Shown: positions 45,990 through 59,182, numbered from the stretch's first letter. The stretch is DNA of 64,000 bases from Lycium barbarum (GCF_019175385.1 NC_083346.1:57379821-57443820), one strand, 5' to 3'. Translations and numbers: made by a program. Notes: generated from the letters alone by a model not told the origin.

Positions 45990-47392
45990 CTCCCAACACT
46001 TCTGATAAAATATACCAGAAAATCCATCAGGCCACAGGCACTATCCCCATTTAATTCAAATACAACCTTCTGTACTTCCTCCATAGTAGGTTGTTCAGCA
46101 AGTAGTGTATTATCCTCTTCTGTGATCAGCTCTTGAATATGATTAAAAATTGGAGAATCTTCACTAACCTCTTCATGAGTAAATTGCTTATGGAAAAAGT
46201 TGACAGCTTGAGCAGCAACACTATCAACATCCTCAAGCCAATTACCAGCATCATCTTTAATCCTCCTAATTTGGATTCTTTTTGTTCTTCCTTTTACTAG
46301 ACTATAGAAGTATCTAGTATTCTTATCACCTTCAGAAAAACAGTCCATCCTGGCTTTTTGCCTCCAGAATTCCTCCTCATAATGAAGATACATCTTAAGT
46401 TCTGCTTGTGCCCTTTGCATGACCATTCTATTTTCTTCAGATGGATTTTCTTCAAACAACTGCTCCTTAATCTTAACTATTTCCTCTCTGATAGCAAGTT
46501 GTTTAAAAATGTCACCAAAAGTAGTCTTACTCCATGTACTTAAAGCAGTTTTCAGTTTCTTCATCTTGAGCTTAAATGACAGAAATACATCATCAGTTAA
46601 GACTGCTTCCCATTGTTGATTAACAAAATCAAGAAAAGTATCATGTTCCACCCAGAATTTGAGAAATCTGAATGGTTTAACAAACTTTTCCACTTGATCT
46701 CCACATGATACAAGTAATGGTGCGTGATTAGAACCAGTCCTTGACAAATGTTCCACCCCTAAGTGTCCAAACCAATTCTGAAATGTATCATTATGTACAA
46801 TCCTGTCCAATCTCTTAAAAATGCAGTCATTAGTAGCCCTACCATTCCACCAGGTGAAAGGACTCCCTTTGAAAGGCATCTCATGCAACTCACAGGAATT
46901 CAGACAAAAAGCAAAATCCTCATATTCTTGTGGCAAAACTGGTAAACCTCCTATTTTTTCTTCTTCATTCATTATAACATTAAAATCTCCACCAACCAGC
47001 CAAGGAGATGTCATATTACTAGTCAAGAGGTATAAACTGTCCCACAATTGCAGTCTCTCCACTTTTGAACATTTAGCATACACCATTGTAACCACCATAT
47101 CTTTATTGAAATCTTGAAACTGCAACTTTACAGTAATAGATTGCTCAGTATCCAATAGAACCTCAACATCAACATTGTGTTGCACAAAGAACCAGATTTT
47201 TCCATTACAGTTGGAATTAGCATAAGGCATTCCAAGTTTCCTTCTATATTGCTGAATTTGTCTCTAATGCTGAAAAGGTTCCATCAAAAATATCAAAAAG
47301 AACTTGTGGTGCTTATTTAACATTTGAACTCTATGAAATGCTTGTTGGGACTTCACTGATCGTATGTTCCAGAATAAATTTTTAACAATCAT
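45990..47392 (-). pseudogene. LINE ORF2 start and AP-endonuclease domain
   Basis: ORF2 probably starts at the ATG at 47392-47390 (MIVKNLFWNIRSVKSQQAF), which overlaps the ORF1 TGA by ATGA. It is in frame with the long open stretch from 47230, apart from one TAG near 47254. The endonuclease shows TMVYAKCSKVERLQLW, WLVGGDFNVIMNEEEK (catalytic D and N), FTWWNGR and FKRLDRIVHN blocks. The late DHAPLL position reads NHAPLL. The C-terminal linker runs to 46030, where the frame shifts. Confidence 0.87.
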
Positions 47393-47695
47393 TTAACAGA
47401 TTTCTTAAGGTTACTCCTTGTTGAATACCTCACAGTTTGTGGAACCTCTGAATTTTGCTTTCTTCCTTTTCTTGGCCCTTTGCTTTGTGATTTTGGAGAT
47501 AATCCTGCCTCTACACACATCTGTTGTAGTTTCATATCAATAGCAGCACCATCGCATCTCCCTTCTGATTATTGATCAAATTCAACTTATCAAGTTTCTC
47601 CTATAACTTGTGAGAGACTACATCATGTAAAGCTTTGTTAGGTGATACCCTTACAGCAACATTCAGAGGCTGCATATCTCTAATATCAGGAATAA
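47389..47695 (-). pseudogene. C-terminal end of LINE ORF1
   Basis: Continues ORF1 beyond the inserted LTRs. It is basic, with a KSQSKGPRKGRKQN-like segment near 47465, ends KKSVK and stops at TGA 47391-47389, overlapping the ORF2 ATG. An in-frame stop or shift lies near 47600. Confidence 0.6.
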
Positions 47696-48142
47696 TGGCC
47701 TGTCACACCCCGATCTTGCTAGGGTGTGATGGGTACCCGACCCTTACTTAGGGCCGAGCGAACCCTCAGACTCTTGCTACACATAAAATCACGTCAAACT
47801 TTTTAAAACAAATAAGTTAAAGCACATAATAATTTTTTTTTTCCAGAAATATTCTTTTTCGTAGCTTCCAAGCCGAACAAATCTAAAGTCATACAAAATT
47901 CAATACATAACACAGACCGACATATCGGCTGACGGAGCCGCTTACAGACTGACAACTAATACCCACGACGCTGTCTGCAAAGTCTCTAACATAAGTCCAG
48001 AAAGCATAACATACAAACTCTAACTCGGCAGCACTCCGGGAACAAAAGGAGCTTGCCATCTGCACTGGAATATCTTCTATACTGGCTTCAACTCAGCTGG
48101 GAGTACCTGCGCGGCATGGAACGCAGTCCCCGAAGACAGGGG

Positions 48143-48175
48143 GTCAGTACGGAATATGTACTGAGTATGTAAGGA
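48143..48175 (-). promoter_or_regulatory. Conserved LTR inverted repeat (hairpin)
   Basis: GTCAGTAC (48143-48150) and GTACTGAG (48158-48165), then TATGTAAGG. Confidence 0.7.
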
Positions 48176-48411
48176 ATGCATTACAAAGAAACAGAACCAT
48201 AACTGAGACAGATAGAACTAACAAATAAGTACAGTATTCAGAGTACCAGACGCTTATTATTTTTCAGACACAAAGCATGCATACCTGTTTCACATGTCAG
48301 TGGAAGTACAGAAGGTAAGTGTTTTAGCCAAAGTACCAAAATACTTATTCTACAATTACAGATCGCTTGTCCGAAGAGGTACAGAAAATACAGAATACAG
48401 AACGGAGTACC

Positions 48412-48610
48412 GAACGTACCGAATGCTCAGGTGATGTCATATATCGAACAGAATACAGAACGTACATAATACTCAGATGATGTCATATATCGGACGGAAT
48501 ACAGAACGTACAGAATGTTCAGATAGTGTCATATATCGGACGGAATACAGAACGTACAGAATACTCAGATGATGTCATATATCGGACGAAACACAGAACG
48601 TACAGAATAC
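48412..48610. repeat. 46-bp tandem repeat, about four copies
   Basis: TGTCATATATCG recurs at 48435, 48481, 48527 and 48573, an exact 46-base period, with CAGAACGTACA between. Copies differ at a few positions. It lies within the outer solo LTR. Confidence 0.9.
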
Positions 48611-48839
48611 TCAGAGTGCTTACTTTCCGGACACAAATTATGCATATCGGAATCATGTAACATCTTCACAAATAACAGATCCTGGCCCTGTGATAAGGGA
48701 CGTGGTAACAGAATCATCATATGTCAAAATCATGTGTCAATATGTACATATGTAGATAGCAGATAACAGATCCCGGCCCTGTGATAAGGGATGCGGTAAC
48801 AGAACCTGGCCCTCTGGGAAGAGACGCGGTGAACAGAAT

Positions 48840-51800
48840 TGTCACGACCCAACTCCGTAGGCCGCGACTAGTGTCCGTGCTGGACACCCAAACGTACCCA
48901 ATAACCCAGACTAGCATATCAGCAGAATATTTTTAAATGTAAAAGTCAATTGGCGTTAGTAATTATCATAAATGAACCGACATAGTACATGGAAGCCGAT
49001 AAGGCTGTCACAGATCATATCATCCCAAACCATATACAGAACCCACACAAGTATGTCTACAGACCTCTACAGATTATAACAGAATCATAAGACGGAACAG
49101 GGCCCCGTCATACCCCTAAATAGCATACATATATACAATAGCAGCAGACTGTACCAACATATAGGCTCTGGACAAAAGAGCACTCCCAAAATAGCAGAAT
49201 AGATGTCCTAGGCAGGCGGGTCAGCAAATCTGTCATCTGTACCTGCGCGGCATGAAAACGCAGCCCCCGAAGGAAGGGGGTCAGTACGAAATATGTACTG
49301 AGTATGTAAAGCACAGAGCGTAGTAAACAAAGTCATAATCGAAGCAGAAGATACAGAAAATGAACTGAATATCCAGATTAGCAAAATGCTGATCATATAG
49401 CATAAATAGTATTCGCTGAAAACATATGTCGTACCTGGTCCCATTACGGAACAAGATCATAACCGAAACATAACTTACAGAGAAGTGAGTGTAACATCCG
49501 AAGTATCAAATGCATATTTTCAAAACATGAGGAGTGTGTACAGAAACATATACCATATCATATCCGACCCCTGCCAAGGGACTCGGCAAACAGAACGTGG
49601 CCACCCCCCTACGCTGGTGCCACAACACATAAGGAGCAGAATAGGGGATAACCCCGTAACATAACATATCATATCAGATGGCCATATCAGATCATATCAT
49701 ATCAGAATGTGTGTACATGGCACAGCATACTCCACAACCCATGTACATATATACCTGCCCCCTCACATCGAGGCACGGCAAACAATGCAGTGGAATACGC
49801 TTGACAACATATCCTGGCCCGGGCTTAGTGTGGGAAACATTGAGGCATCCACGAATGGAGTAGTGAGAAACTAAATGCAATAAGAATACCTTATATATTT
49901 CCCGAGACTCAATGAGGCATATCAAATGACGAATCAAACCAATAAAATCGGACGGAAGCACAATAAGTGAATTTCGAATGTCATAATGGATTACAGAAGC
50001 ATAATCTTTCTAAGTTCGTTTCCAAGTTCCAAAACAGTTTTACAAGACTTAATGGAATATTTAAAACAAGTTTTATTTAGTAATTACAAGAGTAGTTAAA
50101 AACATTTCTTTAAAAAAACGCTCGAAGACAAGTCATAACCACTAAAAAGGTAAAATCGGAAATAGTGGGCCCACCTCGGGACAAACGAAGCGGTGGGCTC
50201 AAATTACGTATTTTAAGCTTATAAAGTCACCTACGGAGGTTCTGGGGACATTCCATAATTTTCTAGACAATTTGCGGAAGTTTGCACAATTCTTTCAATA
50301 AAGCATACTTATAGGGTTCAATTCCATTGAATGAAAAATAGGTATTTTCAAATGCGGATTCCGATGAGCAGAATACTTTTCGAGGCTCAAATCCGATCCT
50401 AGTACACCTAGGACATGCCAAAAGAAGAATCGGGATAGCCTTACATACCTTGTATGCTCTTTACGCTTTTCCAAATTCAATTCCCGTTTCGCTCAAAATC
50501 TGCAATTGGTCACATTTACCAATTCTCAATTTCCAATCTTTTAGAACTTGAATCTTAACTTATACTTTTCTACAAAAATTTGGGCAGCATCTCCCCTATA
50601 CATATAGCATCCCCGAGAATTTAACTCGGCCAAAACAATCAACAACAACCCAACAACAACACCAACAACAACAACAATCACTACAAAACACAATATAGTA
50701 TAACTAGTCCTCTTTCCAACATAGTGCAATAACTTTCATTCTAACTTCACATTTCCAAACCAATATCAATGTTTTCACATTCATTACTAATCAAGATCAT
50801 TACAATATAATTCGGAAGCATTTCATATCATTTCTTCAAAATATTCACAAGATATACAAAATATACAAACTTTCCACCAAAACCATAATCCATCCAAAAC
50901 TTCTAATCTTCAATCTACATATTCATAACATATTTCCATCTTCCAATTTCATCAACCATAATCATAATTTACATCTTAACAACTTCATTTTCACAATTAC
51001 ATAAATCTACCATAAAATCACAAAACTTCCCATAACAACTTAACAACCAATCTTTCATGCTATTATGGACTTACATCCCTCCAAATCCACCAACTAACAT
51101 AATAATTCACATTTAGAACTTCACTTCCATAATTTCATAAAAACTACATTAAAATCACATAATTTCCTATAACCATTTTCAACAATTTTCCATACCAACT
51201 TGAACCATTTCCTTCCATTTCCATTACAAGGCTTCAACAACACAATTAACATAACAAATAAAATTGGTTCATCCTTCTACACACATACATACCCACTTTG
51301 CAAACTTTCATATTTCCATAATTTCCACTCATTTCTACATACTACAACATAAACAAACCTTCATAACATAAGAAAAAGGAATTGATTCTTACCTTTTTCT
51401 ACAAATTTATTCACTTGAACAAGTTGTCAACTTGAAGAAATAAGTGCTCCTTCTTCCAAAACAACTACACCAAGTTGTAAAGGGACCTTGAATTAGTAGG
51501 AATTCAACAAGAAAATAATTTTAGAGGCAAGATTTTAAGGGGCTAGAATTCCATGGTCATGGCCGAACCCCCTACCTCTTTTGCTCTTGTTTGTGTTTTG
51601 TTCTTGGTTTCCAATTTTCTCTTGAATCTTCTATGAGTTAATGACTCATATATGGTCCTTTATATTAATTTGCCACATGGAAATTAACTAATTTGATGGG
51701 CTTGGACCAGGCATAGCCGGCCACCCTCTCACCTTGGGCCTAAATTTTTCTTTTCATTTTTTTAGGCCAACTCGGTTGGTCCCGAGTTGGGCCTAGCCCA

Positions 51801-52162
51801 CTGACCGTTAGACCTTAAAACGTTCATATCTCCTTGTACCGACGTCACCTGGGAACCCACGACCTATGGATGGAAAGCTAATTCAATTATCTACAACTTC
51901 TATTGCTTGGTATTTTTCCAAATTCCAAACTTATAATACCGTTTTTGCCCCCCAAAGTCAGGTCACCCGAAAACGTTTTCTTAAAAATATTCGTTTGGAG
52001 GACTTCCACTTTGATTTGGCTCAAGGGTCCTTCTTGAGTTGTGTTTAACTTCACATATGTGTTTCATATAATTTGTCACATGTCCCAAAAAAAAAAATCT
52101 TGACGTGTGGCCCCCACCTCAACTTACAATTAATCCGACGTTCAAAAATACGGGATGTAACA
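48840..52162 (-). mobile_element. Solo LTR (inner), nested in a closely related solo LTR
   Basis: A 3323-bp LTR starting TGTCACGACCC and ending GGGATGTAACA, flanked by AGAAT (48835-48839 and 52163-52167). Its start-proximal 300 bases (51836-52140) are very similar to 54410-54700 of the outer LTR, so both are of one subfamily. No ORF with a recognisable product. Confidence 0.95.
49280..49312 (-). promoter_or_regulatory. Conserved LTR inverted repeat (hairpin)
   Basis: GTCAGTAC (49280-49287) and GTACTGAG (49295-49302), then TATGTAAAGC. Confidence 0.7.
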
Positions 52163-52585
52163 AGAATCATATGTCATCCTGGCCGCCATCCCCATATCAT
52201 CATATACAGATAACAGAACCCGGCTCTCCCATCGAGGGGCGCAGTGAACAATGCAGAGGAAACGCACGGTAACAGAACCTGGCCCGGGATGCAGTGAAAG
52301 AGACATTAAGTCATGCACGAAGCAGAAGAAGGGCACGATAACAGAACCTGGCCCGGGACGCAGTGAAAGAGACATTAAGTCATGCACGAGCAGAGTCATG
52401 AGAAACCATATGCACATAAATCCAGACTCAATGAATAGGTACACTTGCCGACATTCGAAGGCTCAGAAACGAGTTTCGGGTTCTTCCTAGTTAGTATCAG
52501 GAAGTTATGAGCATTTGAAATACAGAAACCTCTTCGGACTTCTAAGCGATCCGAGATCGTACATAAAAACATTAAGGCTTACAAA

Positions 52586-52882
52586 GAATACTCATATCAG
52601 AATACTCGGATCAGAAGACTCATATCCAGATCTTCATAGCCGAATACTTATATCGGAATACCCGTATCAGAACACTTATACCAGACACTCGTACCAGTAT
52701 ACCTAACTCAGAATACTTATATCAGAATATTTATATCGGATTATTTATATATTGGGTGCTTATATCAAAATATTTATATCGGAATATTTACATCAGAATG
52801 CTTATATCAAAATATTCGGATCAGACCGTTCGTATCGGAGTGTTCATATTAGGATAGTCGAGCCAGAATACTTATATCTGAG
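52586..52882. repeat. 14-bp degenerate tandem repeat, about 21 copies
   Basis: Units of the form ATCAGAATACTTAT repeat head to tail, with variants such as ATCGGAATATTTAC and occasional 13- or 15-base units. It lies in the outer solo LTR, a few hundred bases from the inner insertion. Confidence 0.88.
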
Positions 52883-54725
52883 TTACTAGATACTTATAGC
52901 AAACTCGGAACATTAGCCAAAGTTTCTCTTAATTATCATACGGAAATAGGGCAAATAAAACAATACAAATAGGTCTCGGGGGTTGTGGGCCCACCTTGGG
53001 TCAAGTCGAGGTGACATACATAAAACTATAAACATTTGGTCTTATACGGTCATCTACAAATGTTTCAGGGTAATCCAGTTCCGTTGGTGGAAGTTGCGTA
53101 TGTTCAAACTACCTTTTCACTAAACATAATATAATCAATTCAATTATACTGAATGAAAAAGGGTTAAATATAAGATCGGATTTCTAAGAGTAGAGTCATC
53201 CCCGAGGCTCAAGTCATAGCCTATCACATCTAGGACATGCCAAGAGAAAGAGGGGGTAAGCCTTACATACCTTAGCTGCGCCTTACGCTCGCTCAATTTC
53301 AATTCCCGTTTCGCCCAAAATCTACAAATGGTCATGTTTACCAATTGTCAATAGTAAGACTTTTAGCATTCAAATCTTTAACTCATCACTTGTCTACAAA
53401 AATTTGGGCAGCATCTCCCCTATACATATAGCATCCCCGAGATTTAACTCGACTCCAACATCAATAACCAAACCAATAACAATACCAACAACAATAACAA
53501 TCACCACAAAACACAACATAGCATAACTAGTCCTCTTTCCAACATAGTACAATAACTTTCATTTCCAACGTCATATTTCCAAACCAACCTCAATGTTTTC
53601 ACATTCATTACTAATCAAGATCATTACAATACGATTCGGAAGCATTTCATATCATTTCTACAAGCTATTCACACGATATACAAAATATACAAACTTTCCA
53701 CCAAAACCATAATCCATACGAAACTTCTAATCTTCAACATACATATTCATAACACATTTCCATCTTCCAATTCATCAACAATAATCATAATTTGCACCTC
53801 AACAATTTCATTTTCATCATTACATAAATCTTCCATAAAATCACAAAATTCCCCATAACAACTTACCAACCAATCTTTCATGAATTATTTTCCATTCTAC
53901 ATTCCACAACACAACAACAATGAAAATACTAAATAAAATTAGCTCATCATGCCCCACCAAAACAGCCCCCTATACGGCTACCACATCAACACCGACAAAC
54001 GAATTTATATCGTTATTTCTTCCGTCCTAATCCGTTAAATCTTTAAATAAACTTGTTAACAATGAAAAGGAACCTTCATATTACCTTAAGTAGGTAGCCA
54101 CCACGTTATCACTCTCCTCCTTGGTTGATTTTTAGCTCAAATTGAAGACAACGCGACGTACAACACTTTTCTCTTCATGGGCTTCGGAATTCGGGGCTCG
54201 GATTTTGGTCAAAAATTAATTTTTCTCTCTAGGATATTTTCTCTCTTTTCCTCCAGAAATTTCTGGATGTTTAGGTGTGAAAAATGAGGGGGGAAACGCT
54301 GAAATGTTACTTAAATAACATGGTCATGGGCCTAACCCGGTTGGGCCCGAGTTGGGCCTAGCCCACTGACCTTTTGACGTTACAACGTCCATATCTCCTT
54401 GTACAGACGTCACCTGGGAACCCACGACCTATGGTTGGAAAGCTACTTCAATTATCTACAACTTATATTTCTTGGTATTTTTCCAAATTCCGAACTTATA
54501 ATACCGTTTTGGCTCCTCGAAGTCAGGTTACCCGAAAACGTTTTCTTAAAAATATTCGTTTGGAGGGCTTCCACTTTGATTTGGCCCAAGGGTCCTTCTT
54601 GAGTTGTGTTTAACTCCACGTATGTGATTCATATGACTTTTCAGATGTTCCAAAAAAAATCTCGATGTGTGGGCCCCACCTTAGCAAATAATCCGACGTT
54701 CAAAAATACGGGATATAACATGGCC

Positions 54726-56569
54726 AAAGCTAAATTCCTTTATTCTGCATCAGCAACTTTCTCAGGATAATAGCCAACCAACTGCAGGTTACAGTTAGAG
54801 CTATGTACCTTCTCATCAGAAATATCCTTCAGCATTTGTGCCTGAGCAGACTCATCCTGATCCATGGAACCAGTCATATCTTGCCTCTTCTCAACACAAC
54901 CATCATTCAAATACAGATCACCTGCTCGAGTACATTCAGACATCTGATTTTCCAAAGAAATTTATGAGGCCTCATTTCCATAATGAATCCTATTGCTATC
55001 AGGCCGTTGATGAGCAACTTCATATGCATCCCTACTACCCCTATATTCATCTCCTAGTTGCTGATCATCTTCATCAACTCTTCTTTGCACCATTACAGAC
55101 TTTTGATCATCTGCAGATAATTCAGTTTTTTCATGTTCATGACAATCATGAGACTTTTCTGAACCATTAGCCTCTTTAACCTCCAGAAAGTCTGCTTTGT
55201 CATCCAGCTGTGGACTATTAATGCCTTTTTGAACAGGATCATCATTAAGCTGCTGTATTTTGGCAATAGCAACTACAGTGTGATTATCAGCTTCACTATC
55301 GAGCACCTTAGCAGTTTCATTCTCATAAACTTCACCCTCTTCCAGGGACTGGATTCCATGTGGAGCCTGATGTTTATCCAGAAACAAGTTTGTTGCATCC
55401 ACACCAGCATGCAACTTATTATGCTCCTTCTTGCCATCTATACATTCAGCTGCAACCCCTTCTTCTATAAACACATCTTCCTCAGTGACATGCTCCTCCT
55501 GACTATCACTGATCCTATTAACATCAACATCCTGTACTCCTTGGTTCAATATCTAAAATTTGTTTGATACCTTAACTTCTTTGTTTCCAATATCCCTCCT
55601 AGTTGGATTCACATTGTTCTTGTACTGCCCTTTGTTTCCAGGGTAAGTTACCACAATACCACTGGATAATACCTTTGGTAAATATTGTTGCACTGGTTTT
55701 TTCCACCCCCTATTTCTTCTATATCTTCCTTGTTGGATTTTCCCTTGTTTACTAGTTCCAGGCTCATCTACTACAACTGCAGCCTTTCCTTTGTTCTGTG
55801 ACCCTACCCCATTATCTGCCACTTTATTTTCCAACAGTTCTAGGTGTAGCACCCAACATTCATCATTGGAATGACTTTGCAAAAGGCACTTTGTGCAATA
55901 CTTTGGTAAGTAGTCATATTGAATATTAACTTTAATCGACCTGATATCCTTTGTAACATCATCTTCAATCTCCATCCACACATACTTAGGCAAATCTGTA
56001 AGCAAATCTACCTGCACTTTCACTCTTGCACAGTTTGGCCTGGTCTTATTGATAGTAGCAACATCTAACTGGATTGGCTTACCCACAGCAGAAGCCAACG
56101 TAAACAAAGATTCCTTGACAAAAAAGGCAGGAAGAAGGTTTGGAAACGAAATCCAAGCCACAGCAATTGAAGTTTCCTTTTCCACACTGAATCTAGAATC
56201 ATATATTAATGGCCTCATTTGATATGAATGACCATCTTTTGACTTCAACCAAAAGAAACATTTTGATGATAGGTTAATAAAATCTTCCCTTAGATCACAT
56301 CTTATCAAGACATGCCTATCTCTCAAAAAACCTACACGAACATTACCCTTTACTCCACACTGATGAGGTATAACAGATCGCAACTCTTCTAGTTCAAGCC
56401 ATCCATACGAAAACTTACCAACAATAGCATAATGTAGGTTTTCAATCCTTTCCATTCGTAATACTTCTGAAGAGGACCATCTTACAACGTGTTTACCATC
56501 TATAATCTCAACCATCTTCATAGGAATGGATTCACACGTTTGCATGGAATATTTACCAGTTTCATGCAT
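54726..56569 (-). pseudogene. LINE ORF1 (DUF4283-type with zinc knuckle)
   Basis: The start ATG at 56569 is preceded by a G/A-rich 5' UTR. The first open stretch (338 codons, to 55553) has a DUF4283-like domain ([25 protein letters not shown] in pieces, then LRCDLREDF- and [19 protein letters not shown] segments). A CCHC-like knuckle follows ([19 protein letters not shown], about residues 240-258) and then a basic tail. A TAG at 55550-55552 and a TAA at about 54959 break the acidic C-terminal part, which continues to 54740. The protein would bind LINE RNA. The final portion lies at 47389-47695. Confidence 0.85.
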
Positions 56570-56795
56570 TAGGGTTTGACGATAATTCTATGTAGTGGAC
56601 GTAGGGATTATTGTTTGTGATTGTTGAGCATTGTTGGACGAAGAGAGAGGAGGGAGGAGGGAGAGGGGAGGGAAATCTTGAGGAGATAATGACTGACCAA
56701 CCACCAGATGCGGTGGCTGGCCAGTGGCCGGAGTGGCCATATCACTGTTAGGGTTTCAAAATAGGGTTTGCATGGGAGGAGAGAGAAGAGAGCTT

Positions 56796-59168
56796 TTAAT
56801 TATAAAAAATTACTAAATGCACTAGCTTATTTATTAAAATTTAAATTAACAGAAAATATATTTTTATTGTTTCTCTTTTGCGAATGAAAACAAAACTTAT
56901 ATCTAAAATATGACTCTATTTATAATTTTTTTAATACCTTGCTAAAATTGATATAAAAAGTAAAACATCAAAATTTAGCTTAAGTTCTATATGTTGAATT
57001 TTTAATAATGTTTTTATTTTTAAGGAATAAACTCGTTCTTTATGATACCTTGTCAGTACATGATATATATATATATATATATACTAGGTGAGTATGGCCG
57101 GTGCCAACACCGCCCAACACAATACTCCCTTTGTCCCAATTTATGTATAACATTTTTTAAATTAGTTAAACAATTATTTTGTTTTTGTAATTTTTTATGT
57201 ATTTTTTAAATTTTTTAAATTATCAATTCTTGTGACTAATAGTACTTTTTTATGTAGTTTTCGGATATGTAAATTTATTTTAAAAAACTTAAAATTCAAT
57301 ATCTGAATTCACGGTCAAAATCAAACTTTTTCCTAACCTCTACATGTCTTCTCACAATATCTTATCAATATCGAAATTTATATCATCCTCATCATTATCA
57401 TGTTGGATATATTAGTTATGTAAAAGCCGCTAAGTGGATATGAAACCAACATAAGTACCAAAAAATATGTGCTTGAATTTCATCTCAAGGGGAAGATGAG
57501 AGACAAAGCACTAAAAATAAACACGCAACATCCATTGAATTTCGAATAAAGACGGAGAAAAATCCAAATAACACCAAAAGGAGAAATGATAAAGGAAAAA
57601 GAGAAGAAGAAGTGGGCAAAATTGATTGTCAGGGAACACCACAAACACAGATAGGAGATAGGGAACCGAAACTTTAGAGACATACATGCAGCTGAGAACA
57701 TAAATGGGCTCGATAGAAGCAGGTAGAAGAACTGTAGAAGCCATAGAAACATCGTGAAAGTATAAAAATCTAACATGTTCGCAATTCAACTGAACGATAT
57801 CCAACTTACGCGTATAATTTGGGTATATATATTTCTATATTATATAAATTCTGGATCTTCAATTTGCTTTTAATTCTTATGTAGAGGTCTCTAAGTTTTA
57901 TTCAATTTTATTAAGTCACTAACATAATCATATTTCCTACATTTTCTTGGAGTAGTTTTATCTAGAAATTTGTCTATTACAAATTAAGAATTGTGATTAA
58001 TATTGATATAATCCATCACCGAAAAAGTTCAACAGCCGCAACAATATCACATTAACATTTATTTTGGAGCTGAAATGCGAAGATTTATAATATCAAATAA
58101 AAAATTTAAGATAAAAAAGTGTACACTTTTAAAATAACATGTTCGTTCGCATTTTCTTCACGCAAATGAGTGTTATATTATGGATTATGTATTTGTAATC
58201 TATTAGTTTTAGTTCGAGAAAATATCATGCATGAATTAAATACTGTTATATTTAATTTTAATACCAAGAAATAGTGGTTTCAGCTGTTAACACCAAATAG
58301 ATCATATTAGTCTTTTAGAATTTTAAAGAGGTAATATCTCAGATGGTCACTCAACTTTGTTTTCTAACCCAAAGATCACTCAAGTATTGGTATTTCACTT
58401 AGAAAGTCATCGAACCTATTTTAAGTGATTTTCTCATTAAATTTTGCTGACATGAAATTTATATTTAAAGCCAATTTTTTAAAAAATAAAAAGATACTCA
58501 TTTTAACTATTTTACCCGCCTCACTTAAACCGACCCTCTAAAAGTATATTGACCAAGAGCCAACAGATACAACTTACATAATATATATATATATATATAT
58601 ATTTGAAAATCAATATCTAAATTGACCCACAGTAATCTAGTTTACCTTTGAAATACAACATATTGTGGGCGAATTGCCTTCTTTGGTTCAAATCTACTTT
58701 TTCTTTTGTCATTATGTGTTATCTAGTTTATCAGTTTATAAAATAAGCCATCATAGATTGATTGTCATTAGCTTATCAAGATTAATAATGATAAACTTGT
58801 AAGCATATTACTGAACCGAAGGTGATTATTTAACGTCATAGACGAAGAATGCGAGTTAATAATTCTTTTTAATTATATTGATACATTAAATAATTAAACT
58901 TTATTGTACTTATTATAAAGATACTCAAAATACTCATTTTTAACTTTATTTTAATTGACAAACTTTATTTTAAAGATACTCATTTTATAGTAAGTTAATA
59001 AGTTATGTTAAGATATTAATTTAGAATTTAAATAATAACACCTCTGTATTTGTGGATAATGTTTTGCTATTTTATCATTTAGCTTATTTATTATTTTAAA
59101 TATAAAATGGAAATCTTAAAATTTGTAAAAAAAAAAATTAAAAAAAAAAAACTGAAAGCCCCAACTCG
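56796..59168. other. AT-rich intergenic DNA with repeat remnants
   Basis: No gene is supported. TA runs occur at 57063-57081 and 58581-58600. A block at 58331-58450 (TCAGATGGTCACTCAACTTTG-like words) resembles a common interspersed plant repeat. Two overlapping minus-strand ORFs near 57480-57804 are Phe/Leu/Ser-rich with no domain. Confidence 0.5.
57123..57340. mobile_element. Truncated Stowaway-like MITE
   Basis: Starts ACTCCCTTTGTCCCAATTTA and follows the internal order of the MITE at 36480-36737 (CTTGTGACTAATAGTAC, GTAGTTTT, a GAATTCA block), but the far inverted repeat is missing. Confidence 0.65.
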
Positions 59169-59182
59169 AAGTCTGTCTGTAG

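Larger units (their letters stand above)
47701..54720 (-). mobile_element. Solo LTR (outer), inserted in the LINE ORF1
   Basis: Starts TGTCACACCCC at 47701 and ends GGGATATAACA at 54720, flanked by TGGCC (47696-47700 and 54721-54725). Without the nested element its length is about 3692 bp. It holds a 46-bp tandem repeat, a 14-bp tandem repeat and the conserved hairpin. Confidence 0.95.
42509..56795 (-). mobile_element. L1-type LINE, near full length, split by nested solo LTRs
   Basis: On the minus strand the order is 5' UTR (about 56795-56570), ORF1 (56569 to 54726, continuing 47695-47389), ORF2 (47392 to about 43232), 3' UTR and a poly-A tail seen as the T run at 42509-42517. The preceding ACCTTTCTGGTGGCTTTGCT block is a 3' end I associate with plant L1. 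Removing 47701-54720 and one TGGCC gives about 7.3 kb. Flanking target duplications were not found by eye, so the 5' limit is approximate. Several stops, frameshifts and a mutated RT motif make it inactive. Confidence 0.88.

Noticed and set aside
45571..46619. Several plus-strand ORFs of 61-66 codons
   Set aside because: Opposite-strand shadows of LINE ORF2.
48412..52882. CRISPR-like arrays (46-bp and 14-bp periodic repeats)
   Set aside because: Repeats are contiguous without spacers and lie in a plant LTR; they are ordinary tandem repeats.
54838..55567. Plus-strand ORFs of 110 and 112 codons
   Set aside because: Shadows of the minus-strand LINE ORF1.
57480..57804. Two overlapping minus-strand ORFs of 98 and 97 codons
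   Set aside because: Hydrophobic low-complexity products in different frames, no domain, AT-rich intergenic DNA.
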